Shown here: in pieces, positions 27,639 to 37,445 of the stretch
How positions within the stretch are numbered: position 1 is the first letter of the stretch
Layout of the letters: each line of letters starts with the position of its first letter
Assembly: GCF_018861705.1 (NCBI RefSeq)
Contig: NZ_JAHLEC010000001.1
Span: forward strand, 144,879 to 208,878
DNA from: Clostridium psychrophilum
GTDB lineage: Bacteria; Bacillota; Clostridia; Clostridiales; Clostridiaceae
Reading direction: 5' to 3'
DNA: 64,000 bases
The notes under the pieces: model-generated
Told to the model about the DNA's origin: nothing
Database searches by the model: none
The model's input: the letters and a program-made list of their open reading frames with translations, nothing else
Program-made: the position numbers and the translations under genes

Positions 27639-30188
27639 ATGAAAGCATTAGAAGTAAAAAAAGATATATACTGGGTAGGTGCACTTGATCCTAATCTTAG
27701 GATATTTGATATAATTATGTATACCCCTTTTGGTACTACTTATAACTCATATGTAGTTAAAGGCAGTGAAAAAACTGCGGTGTTCGAAACCGTAAAAGAA
27801 AATTTTTTTGATGAATACCTAGAAAGATTAGATTCTCTAAACATTAAAGTAGAAGATATAGATTATATAGTGGTAGATCATACTGAGCCAGATCATTCAG
27901 GCTCAGTAGGAAAGCTTTTAGATATTGCTAAAAATGCCAAGGTTGTAGGTTCTCCTTCAGCCATAAAATTTCTTAAGCAAATAATAAACAAAGATTTTGA
28001 ATATATAGCTGTAGGTGATGGTGAGCGTATAAATCTTGGGAATAAAACCTTATCATTTATTTCAGCGCCCTTCCTTCACTGGCCAGATTCAATTTTTACA
28101 TACGTCGTGGAAGACAAACTACTTATAACTTGTGATTCTTTTGGAAGTCACTATTCCAGCGAGGCTATGTTTAATGATTTAAACGAAAGTGATAAAAATT
28201 ATAGGGAAGCCTTAAAATATTATTTTGATGCTATTATGGGCCCATTTAAACCTTATGTTTTAAAGGCTATAGATAAAATCAAAGACCTTCCAATAGATAT
28301 AATATGCCCAGGGCATGGTCCAATTTTAAGAGATGACCCTTTAGGTATTGTAAATCAATACAAAAAATGGAGTCTCCCAGAAAAGTCCAAAGAAACACCA
28401 GAGGTTACAATATGCTACGTATCAGCTTATGGTTATACGCAGTCTATAGCTAATAAAATAGAACAAGGCATAATCTCAAGTTCAAACTATAAAGTTAACA
28501 TGTACGATGTTATTCATCATGACATGAATGATATTTTAAAGAAAATCGATGAATCTGAAGGTATAATATTTGGTTCTCCTACCATAAATGGAGATGCTTT
28601 AAAACCAATATGGGACATTCTAATAAATTTAAACCCTGTAGTTCATGGTGGAAAAGTAGCCTCTGCATTTGGTTCTTATGGTTGGAGTGGAGAAGCGGTA
28701 CCAAATATAAAGGATAGGTTAAAACAAATTAATCTTGATTTATACCCGGAAATGGTGGTTAATTTTAAGCCCTCTGAAAAAGATTTAAACTTTGCCTATA
28801 AATTTGGTGAAAGTTTTGCAAAAAAAATAGCTGAAAATACAAAAACAAGTAATTTTCCTGTTAAGCCAACCACACAAAAAAGATGGAAATGTATAGTTTG
28901 TGGACAAGAATTTGATGGTCAAAGGCCACCAGAAATATGTCCTGCTTGCGGCGCAGGTGCTGATCAATTTATTGAAGTAACACAAGAACTAATATCCTTT
29001 AACTCAGAAAAAGAAGAAAAATTTTTAATCATCGGTAATGGTGCTGCTGGATATTATGCTGCTGATGCAATAAGAAAGAGAAATAAACAATGTGTTATAG
29101 AAATGGTATCTAGTGAGTCACAATTAACATATTATAGACCTTCTATTTCAGATGGTCTAAGTGAAGACCTTAAAGATGACACTTTCTACTTATCTCCAAA
29201 AGAATGGTACGTTGAAAATAATATAGCCCTAAACTTGGGTGTACAAGTTGAAAAATTAAATTCTAAAACAAAACAAGTACTACTAAATGATGGCAAGACT
29301 TTAAACTATGATAAATTAATTTTAGCAAACGGAAGTCAAAACCGAATCATTCCTATGGATGGTATTGATAAACAAGGAGTATTCACTTTAAGAGATTTAG
29401 AAGATTTAAATGCTATTAAGGATAAGATGAAAACCGCTAAGAGTGCAGTAATTGTAGGTGGAGGACTTCTAGGACTTGAAGCCGCATATGAAATAAAAAA
29501 GGCTGGTCTTAAAATTTCAGTAGTTGAATTTAGTGATTCTTTACTTTGTAAGCAATTAGATAACGAAGGCAGTCTTATACTTAAAGCTGCAGTTGAAAAA
29601 CAAGATATTCAAGTTCTATTAGGTGACTCAGTAACCGCTATTAATGGTATAACCTCTGTTACATCAGTTACACTTAAGAGTGGAAAAACAATTGATGCTA
29701 ACATGGTTCTATTTTCAACAGGAATTGTACCAAATAAAAATATAGCTAATGAAACCAATATAAACACTAACAGAGGAATACTCGTTAATGAAAATATGCA
29801 GACCAATGTCAAAGATATTTACGCATGTGGTGACATTGCAGAATTTGAAGGCACAGTGTATGGCAACTGGCCCGCTGCCGTGGATATGGGTAAAATTGCA
29901 GGTGCAAATGCAGTAGGAGATACTAAAAATTACGTACATGCAACAGGTGCCATTGCCTTTAATGCTATGGACATAGAACTTTTGTCCGTTGGCAAAATAT
30001 CTAAAGATCAATTTAAAGCTGTCAGCTCAAAAGATAGCGAAAATAACATATATAAGAATCTATTCTTCAACAAAGATATTTTAACCGGTGGAATCATAAT
30101 TGGCGACAATAAATCCTCCGCTAATTTAATAACTGACATTGAAGAATCAAAAACACTTTCAGAAGTATTAAACAGCAATTTAATTTAA
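27639..30188 (+). CDS. fdpF: Three-module flavodiiron protein (FDP-rubredoxin-NADH:rubredoxin oxidoreductase), class F
   Basis: An 849-residue fusion carrying a whole electron-transfer chain. Residues 1-245 are the diiron metallo-beta-lactamase domain with ligands H81-x-E83-x-D85-H86, H147, D166 and H226. Residues 255-400 are a flavodoxin domain (VSAYGYTQSIANKI). Residues 415-445 are a rubredoxin with C418, C421, C434 and C437. From 461 on is an NADH:rubredoxin oxidoreductase with dinucleotide motifs IIGNGAAGYYAADAI and VIVGGGLLGLEAAYEI. The C. difficile homologue of this layout is an NADH:O2 oxidoreductase reducing oxygen to water. All diiron ligands are present. Start ATG after AAAAGGAG. 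Single gene with its own promoter and terminator. Confidence 0.95.
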   Translation: MKALEVKKDIYWVGALDPNLRIFDIIMYTPFGTTYNSYVVKGSEKTAVFETVKENFFDEYLERLDSLNIKVEDIDYIVVDHTEPDHSGSVGKLLDIAKNAKVVGSPSAIKFLKQIINKDFEYIAVGDGERINLGNKTLSFISAPFLHWPDSIFTYVVEDKLLITCDSFGSHYSSEAMFNDLNESDKNYREALKYYFDAIMGPFKPYVLKAIDKIKDLPIDIICPGHGPILRDDPLGIVNQYKKWSLPEKSKETPEVTICYVSAYGYTQSIANKIEQGIISSSNYKVNMYDVIHHDMNDILKKIDESEGIIFGSPTINGDALKPIWDILINLNPVVHGGKVASAFGSYGWSGEAVPNIKDRLKQINLDLYPEMVVNFKPSEKDLNFAYKFGESFAKKIAENTKTSNFPVKPTTQKRWKCIVCGQEFDGQRPPEICPACGAGADQFIEVTQELISFNSEKEEKFLIIGNGAAGYYAADAIRKRNKQCVIEMVSSESQLTYYRPSISDGLSEDLKDDTFYLSPKEWYVENNIALNLGVQVEKLNSKTKQVLLNDGKTLNYDKLILANGSQNRIIPMDGIDKQGVFTLRDLEDLNAIKDKMKTAKSAVIVGGGLLGLEAAYEIKKAGLKISVVEFSDSLLCKQLDNEGSLILKAAVEKQDIQVLLGDSVTAINGITSVTSVTLKSGKTIDANMVLFSTGIVPNKNIANETNINTNRGILVNENMQTNVKDIYACGDIAEFEGTVYGNWPAAVDMGKIAGANAVGDTKNYVHATGAIAFNAMDIELLSVGKISKDQFKAVSSKDSENNIYKNLFFNKDILTGGIIIGDNKSSANLITDIEESKTLSEVLNSNLI

Positions 30189-30196
30189 GGCACACT

Positions 30197-30235
30197 AAAA
30201 GAGCACACAAGACTTATCGTCTTATGTGCTCTTTT
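30197..30235. terminator. Bidirectional terminator between convergent genes
   Basis: AAAAGAGCACA...GAC/GTC...TGTGCTCTTTT. The last six codons and stop of the minus-strand gene (ending KEHIRR) are inside the stem, so the terminator and the coding end overlap. Confidence 0.9.
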
Positions 30236-30930
30236 AAATTATACTTTCTCTTATAAATTTCAATTGCTCCAATTATAAGTAATATTAAAATTATATAAGG
30301 GATGCATGAGTACAGATATATCGTATATTTAAAAGCTTCACTCCCAATACTTTTTAAAATAATAAATCTTATTACACCAACAGTGAATATCATTAATACA
30401 AATCCATATGCTCCAGATTTGGTAAGCCCTTTATTCATAGTGTAAAGTCTTTGGTGCCAAAAAATCAGTGATGAGTTTTCCTGACTACTCTTTTTTATTG
30501 CAGGTATCATAATAAATGAAATAACTCCCACTATTATAATCTGATCTATGGTTATTCCTATAGTATATGAGGAATTAAGTATTTTCCTTAATATAACCAT
30601 AAATGCTGCAGTAACCATCATCCACAATAAACCCTTTTGTATATAATTTAACATTCTGTAATTTTTGCTTTTATTTTTTAAATACTCATTGATAATTAAT
30701 TCACAAAATTCCTCATAATCATTACCAATAATTAAATTCATGGGTTTATTTTCAATTTGAGCCTCTAACATCATATCTATAACCTGTTGCAGGATTTCTT
30801 CTTTTTCATTTTTTGTTAATTGGCTATTAAATATATAAGAACTTATACTTTTATATAAATACAAGTTGGTGTCATTTAATTTTTTCTGATATTTAACTCT
30901 AATTTGCTTAGATCTCCATTCTGTAAGCAT
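30214..30930 (-). CDS. Membrane protein controlled by a PadR regulator
   Basis: A 238-residue protein: about 100 soluble residues with helices (EEILQQVIDMMLEAQIENKP), then five or six membrane segments. The order PadR regulator then DUF1129/DUF1700-like membrane protein is common in Firmicutes, but I cannot fix the family. Start ATG four bases past the padR stop, with TTGGAGGGATAG as its site, so the two genes are coupled. The gene's 3' end is inside the shared terminator. Confidence 0.75.
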   Translation of the reverse strand: MLTEWRSKQIRVKYQKKLNDTNLYLYKSISSYIFNSQLTKNEKEEILQQVIDMMLEAQIENKPMNLIIGNDYEEFCELIINEYLKNKSKNYRMLNYIQKGLLWMMVTAAFMVILRKILNSSYTIGITIDQIIIVGVISFIMIPAIKKSSQENSSLIFWHQRLYTMNKGLTKSGAYGFVLMIFTVGVIRFIILKSIGSEAFKYTIYLYSCIPYIILILLIIGAIEIYKRKYNLKEHIRR

Positions 30931-30933
30931 CAA

Positions 30934-31254
30934 CTATCCCTCCAATACATCATCAACGTTGTTCTTGATTTTATCCCATGATTCTATAAAATATTCTAAT
31001 TCTCTATCCCCTTCTTCGGTTAAATAATAATATTTTCTCATTGGTCCTAAAGGAGACTTAATCATATTAGAGTAAAGCATTTTTTTCTTTTCCAATCTTA
31101 TAAGTATAGGATAAACACTACCTTCAGAAATTTCTTTAAATCCATACACTATTAATCTTTCACATATTTTATAACCATACGTTTCATTATTACTTACGAT
31201 TTTCGAAATACATCCTTCAAGTAACCCCTTCAATATCTGCGTTGAATTATACAA
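30934..31254 (-). CDS. PadR-family transcriptional regulator
   Basis: A 106-residue winged-helix protein. ILKGLLEGCISKIVS, YGYKICERL, SEGSVYPILIRLEKKKML and YYYLTEEGDRELEYF are typical of PadR. The start appears to be TTG after AGGTGATTG. A repeated 12-mer in its promoter suggests autoregulation. It is followed at once by a membrane-protein gene, its probable target. Confidence 0.88.
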   Translation of the reverse strand: MYNSTQILKGLLEGCISKIVSNNETYGYKICERLIVYGFKEISEGSVYPILIRLEKKKMLYSNMIKSPLGPMRKYYYLTEEGDRELEYFIESWDKIKNNVDDVLEG

Positions 31255-31262
31255 ACAATCAC

Positions 31263-31321
31263 CTACTTTGTATTACTTAATAATATAAATAAAACATACA
31301 CCCGCTACTTTGTATTGTCAA
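31263..31321 (-). promoter_or_regulatory. padR promoter with duplicated 12-mer
   Basis: Minus strand: TTGACA (31316-31321), 17-bp spacer, TATGTT (31293-31298). The 12-mer AATACAAAGTAG occurs twice, at 31305-31316 (inside the -35/-10 spacer) and at 31263-31274 (over the ribosome binding site). CTACTT...AAGTAG also forms an inverted repeat across the -35. Confidence 0.68.
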
Positions 31322-31347
31322 GTAGCTATATATAGTACATATATGTC

Positions 31348-31426
31348 GTTAAATCATCTCCTGATTCGCTGAAACATCGACTTAGAAGATACAACAATGA
31401 ATTGGCGGCTTCTGAAGGAAAGTCCC
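31348..31426 (+). repeat. Family alpha repeat (alpha-5)
   Basis: Begins GTTAAATCATCTCCTGATTC and contains GAAACATCGACTTAGAAGAT, the complement of alpha-2. This copy lies upstream of two divergent genes rather than at a 3' end. Confidence 0.75.
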
Positions 31427-31610
31427 TAAAAATATGAAGCACCACAAATAAAATCAATTTAAACTGGAATATTTAGTAGAAAAGTACATAACATTATATA
31501 GAATATATTCAAATGCAAAATTGTACTATTTTTCTTCTTTATAAACAACTATATTTTCGTTATACATATAAAAATAGATATTCACAATAGAAATATGGGA
31601 GGTTTAAATT

Positions 31611-32042
31611 ATGCTAGAAATTATAAGTATTATTTGTTATGGTGTTATAGGATTTGGGATTGGTGGAATCGGTGGTGTTGCATTTATGAATAAAGATGCA
31701 AAACGAACAATTAAGTTATATGATAACTTTAAAAAAGATAAAAAGGATGAAATATTTTATGTAGAACAGATAAAAGAAAAACAACAGTTTCAAGTAAATC
31801 ATCTAACAAAAGAAATTGCACAATTACAAGCTCAATATAACGATGCATTAAAAAACATAGAATTGTTACAAATGAAATCTACAGAGGAACAAATAAAAAT
31901 ATATGGTTCAATTGATGAGGAAATAGAAGAAATTTTAACTTCACATGAAATGGATAATGTGGTAGAAATTAAAGATGAAGATATAATTAAAACTTATGAG
32001 GAAAATTTTATTAATAAATACAAATATATAGGTGCAAAATAA
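31611..32042 (+). CDS. Small membrane-anchored coiled-coil protein
   Basis: A 143-residue protein. Residues 3-27 are a glycine-rich membrane segment (CYGVIGFGIGGIGGVAFM); residues 45-95 are predicted coiled coil (KEKQQFQVNHLTKEIAQLQ); the rest is acidic (EEIEEILTSHEMDN). I do not recognise it; the layout recalls YtxH-like or small septation-ring proteins. ATGGGAGG precedes the start. A terminator follows. Confidence 0.65.
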   Translation: MLEIISIICYGVIGFGIGGIGGVAFMNKDAKRTIKLYDNFKKDKKDEIFYVEQIKEKQQFQVNHLTKEIAQLQAQYNDALKNIELLQMKSTEEQIKIYGSIDEEIEEILTSHEMDNVVEIKDEDIIKTYEENFINKYKYIGAK

Positions 32043-32176
32043 TTTCGTACCTGTATATTTTTGTTTTACATGAAAATAATATATTCTAATAATGTATTTC
32101 GCTAAATTTAACATTGTATACATCAATTTAGTTTTACATAACAACGTCGATATAATGTGAAATGTGGTAATATATT

Positions 32177-32211
32177 AAGTAGCATATTTAAAATTAAAAT
32201 ATGCTACTTTT
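32177..32211 (+). terminator. Terminator after the coiled-coil protein gene
   Basis: AAGTAGCATATTT pairs with AAATATGCTACTT (13 bp), then TTTTG. Confidence 0.85.
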
Positions 32212-32303
32212 GTGATTTAAACTAATAATAAAAAAAAATTGTAATCGCATGTGTTGAATTGTAGGTTGCATTTATATAATTAAAATATGAAAGTTGTGAT
32301 GAA

Positions 32304-35006
32304 ATGAAAAAAGAAACGAAATTTACTAGATATACTGTTCTATTAGGAATTATGTTAGCTATATTTTTAATAATAATTGTAAAATTATATTATTTACAAG
32401 TAATAAATGGAAAGTATTACAAAGCTACAGCAAATGCTAATGCTCATAAGGTAATTACAGTAGAAGCACCAAGAGGGCTCATAACGGACAAAAATGGAAT
32501 AAGCCTTGCAAATGAAGTATTAGGTTATAACCTTACATACACAGATACCGTTGATGCCGGTAATAAGTTATTTGCATCATTACAAAAGGTATTTCAGATT
32601 TTGGATCAAAATAAAGAAGTACAAACGGATAGTTTTGCTCTTAAAATTGCACCATACAGATTTCAATTTAGTTCAAGTGATTCTAAGGGAATACAAGTCC
32701 TACAAATAAGGTTTCTAAAAGATAGAGGATTTCAAGATAGTATATTAAAATCAAAATTTAGTAATAAAAAAGAAGCAGATTTAACCTCAGCTGAAGTAAC
32801 TGAGCTTAATAATGAGCTGCTAAAATTAACTCCAGAGCAAGTATATAATACACTTCTTAATAATTATGGTGTAATAAAAGGAATTTCAAGTTTGAATATA
32901 CAAGGAACGCCAACCGTAATAAGAAGATATTTAGTTGTAAAAGATGCTATAAAAATGAATGGTTTTTCTAAATACAAACCAATTACCATTGCAACTAATA
33001 TAAAAAAAGATACATCACTAATATTAGAACAAAGTCTTTCAGAATTACCCGGAATTAAGGTTGAAAATCAACCTATGAGACAATATCCATATGGACAACT
33101 TGCTTCATCCGTTTTGGGCTATATAAACAAAATAAGTCCTGCTGATAAAGCGAAATATGTAGCAAAGGGTTATGACACAAGTAAAGACTATGTTGGAACC
33201 AATGGAATTGAAGCTGCAATGGAAAATACCCTCAAAGGAGTTAATGGAGGAGTAGAAGTAAAAGTTGATAGTCAGGGCAAGGTAACTAATGAATTTACTA
33301 GTAAAAAGGCAACTCCTGGTAATAATGTCCAACTTACAATAGATGCAAATTTACAATACAGCACAGAAAATGCATTAAATGTTGAGATGAAATCATTACG
33401 AAGTAGAGGAACGGTTAATGATTTAAATGTAACAAATGCAACAAGAGGAGCCGCTGTTGCCATTGATATTCACAGTGGTAAAGTACTCGCACTTGCTAGC
33501 ATGCCAGGTTACAATCCTAACGATTTCTCTACATCAGAAGGACTAACTGAAGCTCAATCAAAGAAATATTTTAATCCAGACTATGAAAAAATGGCAAAAG
33601 CTCAGGGAAAATCGCAAAGCTTAATTAATTATATGTTTCCAATAGACACAAGCATTAAGGGAAATACCACAATAAGAAAGGATAAGTTTGATTACTATCC
33701 AAAATATTTATATAATTATGCAACTATGTCACTTATTCCTTCAGGATCTACATTTAAGCCAATGACCGCAATTGCAGGTCTTGAATCTGGTGTTATAGAT
33801 GGGTCTACCACTTACAATGATGTAGGTAGTTTTGATATAGGTGGCGGTCATTTAGATCATTTCTATTCAGATGGAGCACTTGGAGTAGTAAATGTAGTAA
33901 GTGGACTAGCAAAATCCAGTAACCCATTCTTTATGAATGTAGGTGGTTTATTAAGAACAAAATTTGGAGATGACGTTTTAGCTAAATATGCATGGATGTT
34001 TGGACTAGGAGCTGATCCTAAAACAGTTAACCCTGGTACAGGAATAGAAATAAACGAGAATTTTGGGCAAGTATATAATACGGCATCCCAGAAAAACTTG
34101 TCAGCATCGCAATATCTTTTGACTATTGAGGATGATTTAACTAAGGGTGTCTCTGGAACAAGCACAAAATTTCCTCCAATAGATTTATATGATAGAACTA
34201 ACGATGCTAATATTGTTTATAATGGTAAAAAGCTTTCAGAAATTAAAACGAAAATTAAAACTAATATAAAAAATTCAGTGAAAAATGGAACTTTTTCTAG
34301 TAAAAACTATACCAGCTTATTTAATCAATTAATTGCTACTGATCCTAAATATAAAAACAAGAAATTTACTGCTGCCAATATTAAAGCTATTGTAGCAGAT
34401 GTAAACTACCAAGCAGTACAAGCAGGACATGGTTCTTTAAGTTATCCATACAATATGTATATTGCAAGTATTGGTCAAGGTATGGATAATTTTACACCAC
34501 TGCAAATGGCAAACTATATCGCAACCATTGCAAATGGCGGAACAAGATATAAACTTCATTTAGTTGATAACATAAAAGATTCTAATGGGAAGTTAATATC
34601 TCAAGTAAAACCTGTGGTAATAGACAAAGCCAAATTAAGTGCCAAAACTAGAGCTTTAGTTATGCAAGGTATGAATAACGTTACAGGTGCAGGCGGTGGT
34701 ACTGATGGTACTGCATCTAAAGCACTTGGTGATTTTCCTATAGCTACAGGTGGTAAAACAGGTACCGCACAATTTAATGAATCCGCAGTGCAAAATAAAG
34801 TGGGTAGAGGAGATTATGGATGGTATGTAGGTTATGCACCAGCAAAAAATCCTCAAATTGCAATATCTGTAGTTATATTTGATGGTGGTTATGGTAGTGA
34901 TGCTGCAACTGTCGCTAAAGGAATGTATGAGAGTTATTTTAAAAATGATCCTCGTATGGCGAAGTATAAAAACAAATACGATATAAAATTAAAACGCATT
35001 AATTAA
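32304..35006 (+). CDS. Class B penicillin-binding protein 2 with an insertion in the transpeptidase domain
   Basis: A 900-residue transpeptidase. It has one membrane segment (12-31), the start of the PBP dimer domain (VEAPRGLITDKNGISLA), and motifs STFK (S482, K485), SSN (538-540) and KTG (818-820). It is longer than most PBP2 (about 650). Residues about 600-705, between SSN and the conserved IGQG, carry lysine-rich extra sequence (NGKKLSEIKTKIKTN), a trait shared with other clostridial PBP2 proteins. Probable role: elongation-type or sporulation cross-linking. Single gene; ends at a strong terminator. Confidence 0.92.
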   Translation: MKKETKFTRYTVLLGIMLAIFLIIIVKLYYLQVINGKYYKATANANAHKVITVEAPRGLITDKNGISLANEVLGYNLTYTDTVDAGNKLFASLQKVFQILDQNKEVQTDSFALKIAPYRFQFSSSDSKGIQVLQIRFLKDRGFQDSILKSKFSNKKEADLTSAEVTELNNELLKLTPEQVYNTLLNNYGVIKGISSLNIQGTPTVIRRYLVVKDAIKMNGFSKYKPITIATNIKKDTSLILEQSLSELPGIKVENQPMRQYPYGQLASSVLGYINKISPADKAKYVAKGYDTSKDYVGTNGIEAAMENTLKGVNGGVEVKVDSQGKVTNEFTSKKATPGNNVQLTIDANLQYSTENALNVEMKSLRSRGTVNDLNVTNATRGAAVAIDIHSGKVLALASMPGYNPNDFSTSEGLTEAQSKKYFNPDYEKMAKAQGKSQSLINYMFPIDTSIKGNTTIRKDKFDYYPKYLYNYATMSLIPSGSTFKPMTAIAGLESGVIDGSTTYNDVGSFDIGGGHLDHFYSDGALGVVNVVSGLAKSSNPFFMNVGGLLRTKFGDDVLAKYAWMFGLGADPKTVNPGTGIEINENFGQVYNTASQKNLSASQYLLTIEDDLTKGVSGTSTKFPPIDLYDRTNDANIVYNGKKLSEIKTKIKTNIKNSVKNGTFSSKNYTSLFNQLIATDPKYKNKKFTAANIKAIVADVNYQAVQAGHGSLSYPYNMYIASIGQGMDNFTPLQMANYIATIANGGTRYKLHLVDNIKDSNGKLISQVKPVVIDKAKLSAKTRALVMQGMNNVTGAGGGTDGTASKALGDFPIATGGKTGTAQFNESAVQNKVGRGDYGWYVGYAPAKNPQIAISVVIFDGGYGSDAATVAKGMYESYFKNDPRMAKYKNKYDIKLKRIN

Positions 35007-35030
35007 AAGTTATGACATTAATAGCAAATA

Positions 35031-35073
35031 AATAAGTCTACATTCTTTAAAAGAATGTAGACTTATTTTTTCT
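35031..35073 (+). terminator. Terminator after PBP2
   Basis: AATAAGTCTACATTCTTT pairs perfectly with its complement at 35050-35067 (18 bp), then TTTTTC. Confidence 0.93.
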
Positions 35074-35223
35074 TTAAACTAGAGTCTACTAAATAAATGT
35101 TGTTAAAACAATGTACAATAATTATTTTAGTGTAACAATTTTGAAAATAAACACATAGTTTATATTGTAAAACAAATATAATCTTGACTATCAACATAAC
35201 TAATTTGAAAGGATTGAATAAAA

Positions 35224-36087
35224 ATGACTAAGCAGAGTTCTGCTTTATTGTCTATAGTTTCTAATACTGTATTAATAATTTTTAAAGTTATAGCCGGAAT
35301 ATTAATGGGCTCAGTTAGTGTTATTTCTGAAGCAATCCATTCTTCTATAGATCTTTTGGCGAGTATTATTGCCTTTTTCTCCATTAAAATATCCTCCAAA
35401 GCTGAAGATAAAGGTCACCCTTTTGGACATGGTAAATATGAAAATGTATCTGGTTTTGTTGAGGCGTTATTAATTTTACTTGCTGCTGCTCTAATAGTAT
35501 ATCAAGCCATAAAACGAATGTTTGAAGGTGGAGCTGTAGAAAATATAAGTCTAGGTATATTTGTAATGTTAATAGCCTCTGCAATTAATTTTGTTGTTTC
35601 AATGATTTTGTTAAAGACAGCCAGGAAAACCGATTCTATTGCCCTAGAGGCTGATGCTATGCATCTTCTAACAGATGTATATACATCCATTGGGGTAGTA
35701 ATCGGGCTTTTACTCTTAAAAGTAACGAAGATACCAATTATTGATTCAATTACAGCTATTGTTGTTGCAATACTAATAGTTAAGACTTCTATAGATTTAA
35801 TCAAAAAATCTTTGAATGATTTAGTAGATTGCAAACTTCCAGATGATGATATTTCAAAGATAGTAATCATACTTAACTCTCACAACGAAATCACTAAATA
35901 CCATAACTTAAGAACTCGCAAAAGTGGAAGCACGCGAGAAATTGATGTGCATATCCATGTTGTAGAAAATGCCTCACTAATTGATGCCCATAAGCTCTCA
36001 GATGAAATTGAAGACGAACTAAAAAATGTTTTCCCTGGAGATTCATATGTAATGATTCATCTAGAACCAGAAACCGTCGTTAAATAA
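35224..36087 (+). CDS. Cation diffusion facilitator (CDF) transporter
   Basis: A 287-residue metal/proton antiporter of the CDF family. It has six membrane segments; metal-site residues are in EAIHSSIDLLAS (segment II) and EADAMHLLTDVYTS (segment V); the loop GHPFGHGKYENV is diagnostic. The C-terminal 80 residues form the cytoplasmic metal-sensing domain (REIDVHIHVVENASLIDAHKLS). Probably exports Zn, Mn, Fe or Co; the metal cannot be told. AAAGGATTG precedes the start. Single gene. Confidence 0.93.
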   Translation: MTKQSSALLSIVSNTVLIIFKVIAGILMGSVSVISEAIHSSIDLLASIIAFFSIKISSKAEDKGHPFGHGKYENVSGFVEALLILLAAALIVYQAIKRMFEGGAVENISLGIFVMLIASAINFVVSMILLKTARKTDSIALEADAMHLLTDVYTSIGVVIGLLLLKVTKIPIIDSITAIVVAILIVKTSIDLIKKSLNDLVDCKLPDDDISKIVIILNSHNEITKYHNLRTRKSGSTREIDVHIHVVENASLIDAHKLSDEIEDELKNVFPGDSYVMIHLEPETVVK

Positions 36088-36109
36088 CATTTATTATACT
36101 AATAAAATA

Positions 36110-36149
36110 AAAGGACATAGAAAGTAATTGTTCTCTCTATATCCTTTTT
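36110..36149. terminator. Bidirectional terminator between convergent genes
   Basis: AAAGGACATAGAAAG/CTCTCTATATCCTTT arms with two mismatches, with A-run and T-run on the outer sides. Serves the CDF and amidase genes. Confidence 0.85.
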
Positions 36150-36177
36150 AAAATATATTTGTATAACTAATGATAAG

Positions 36178-37185
36178 TTATTTTAGTGCATTGTAGATTC
36201 CATCTGCCAATCCGTTAGCTATCTTAGCCTGGTAAGCATTTGTATTAAGCAATTTGTCTTCACTAACATTAGATAAAAAACCCATTTCTACTAAAATAAC
36301 AGGAACCTTTGACCAATTAAATCCTGTCATATCATCTCTTTGCATAACACCTCTATTATTCATGCCAACATCACTAACAAGGCTTTTAAAAACTGTTTCT
36401 CCATAACTTTTACTTGTATTATATATTGCATTAGTGTTTTTAGTATCTGAAGGAACAAGCATTGATGCACCTTTCGCGGATGTATTATTATTCGAATCTG
36501 CATGAATTCTTATAACTAAATCTGCCTTAGCTTTATTTCCAACCTCAGCTCTTGCAATATTACCGAGCATTAAACTATTTTGAGTTTTAGTCATTATAAC
36601 AGTGTAACCTTTTGCTTGTAGCAAACTTCTTAACTTTACTGCTACTGCCATATTAACCACATACTCTGGAGTTCTTGAATTAATGCCTTGTGCTCCACCT
36701 GGTTCCTTTACTTTCATTATGCTTGAACCTGGAGCTTCTGGTTCTTTTACGCTACTACTAATACTAGCATGACCTGGATCTATTACAACAACCTTCTTAG
36801 ATGCTCCATTTGAACTCTTCTTATATTCATCAGTTTTAACTGCGGATGCCTTTATAGCTTCAGTCTTAACTGCAGTTGCCTCTTTTTTTGCTTTTGATTT
36901 TTGGGCTGCCGCTTTTATCACTGACGCTTTCTTTAATTTTATAGCCTCCGATTGCTTTGCTATTTTATCTTCTTCTTCCTTTTTCTTTGCAACTTTCGAA
37001 AGTGTTGCTTCTTCTTGTATTTCTTTATTTTTTGCAGCACTACTTAAGGTTTTGTTCTGCTGATTTATTTTTATGGTCTGTACTGATTGGTTATGTTTTT
37101 TTATAGAATAGTTTGTACCATACAAAACTCCACCTATAACAAATAGACACACAAAAGCTAATATAATTTTCCTTTTCTTTAACAT
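36178..37185 (-). CDS. N-acetylmuramoyl-L-alanine amidase (Amidase_3)
   Basis: A 335-residue cell-wall hydrolase. There is one N-terminal membrane segment (IILAFVCLFVIGGVLYG), a lysine/alanine-rich helical linker (residues 40-120), then Amidase_3: zinc ligand VVIDPGHAS, glutamate in EPEAPG, histidine in LVIRIHADSNN, and catalytic glutamate in VEMGFLSN. It lacks cell-wall-binding repeats; the long charged linker probably lets it reach peptidoglycan from the membrane. Start after AAGGGGGATCATA. Confidence 0.92.
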   Translation of the reverse strand: MLKKRKIILAFVCLFVIGGVLYGTNYSIKKHNQSVQTIKINQQNKTLSSAAKNKEIQEEATLSKVAKKKEEEDKIAKQSEAIKLKKASVIKAAAQKSKAKKEATAVKTEAIKASAVKTDEYKKSSNGASKKVVVIDPGHASISSSVKEPEAPGSSIMKVKEPGGAQGINSRTPEYVVNMAVAVKLRSLLQAKGYTVIMTKTQNSLMLGNIARAEVGNKAKADLVIRIHADSNNNTSAKGASMLVPSDTKNTNAIYNTSKSYGETVFKSLVSDVGMNNRGVMQRDDMTGFNWSKVPVILVEMGFLSNVSEDKLLNTNAYQAKIANGLADGIYNALK

Positions 37186-37445
37186 TATGATCCCCCTTGT
37201 ATATATATTTTTTAAAAAATAATTTCTAATATTTTCCTATTGATCAGTTAACAATTAATACAAATGTAATTATAGCAGATAATCCTATAAAATAAAAAAT
37301 ATTTTGTATCCATTTATATCCAACTTATACACAATATCGTCTTAATTATGTTTTATATATTAAATTCCAAGCATCTCATAGTATTACAAACTAATAAAAA
37401 ACCTAAAATAATAATATTAAAATTATTAAAAAAGGAGGACTTTTA

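Noticed and set aside
35384..35870. Overlapping minus-strand frames of 66 and 122 codons
   Set aside because: They lie opposite the CDF transporter, whose motifs are all intact on the plus strand.
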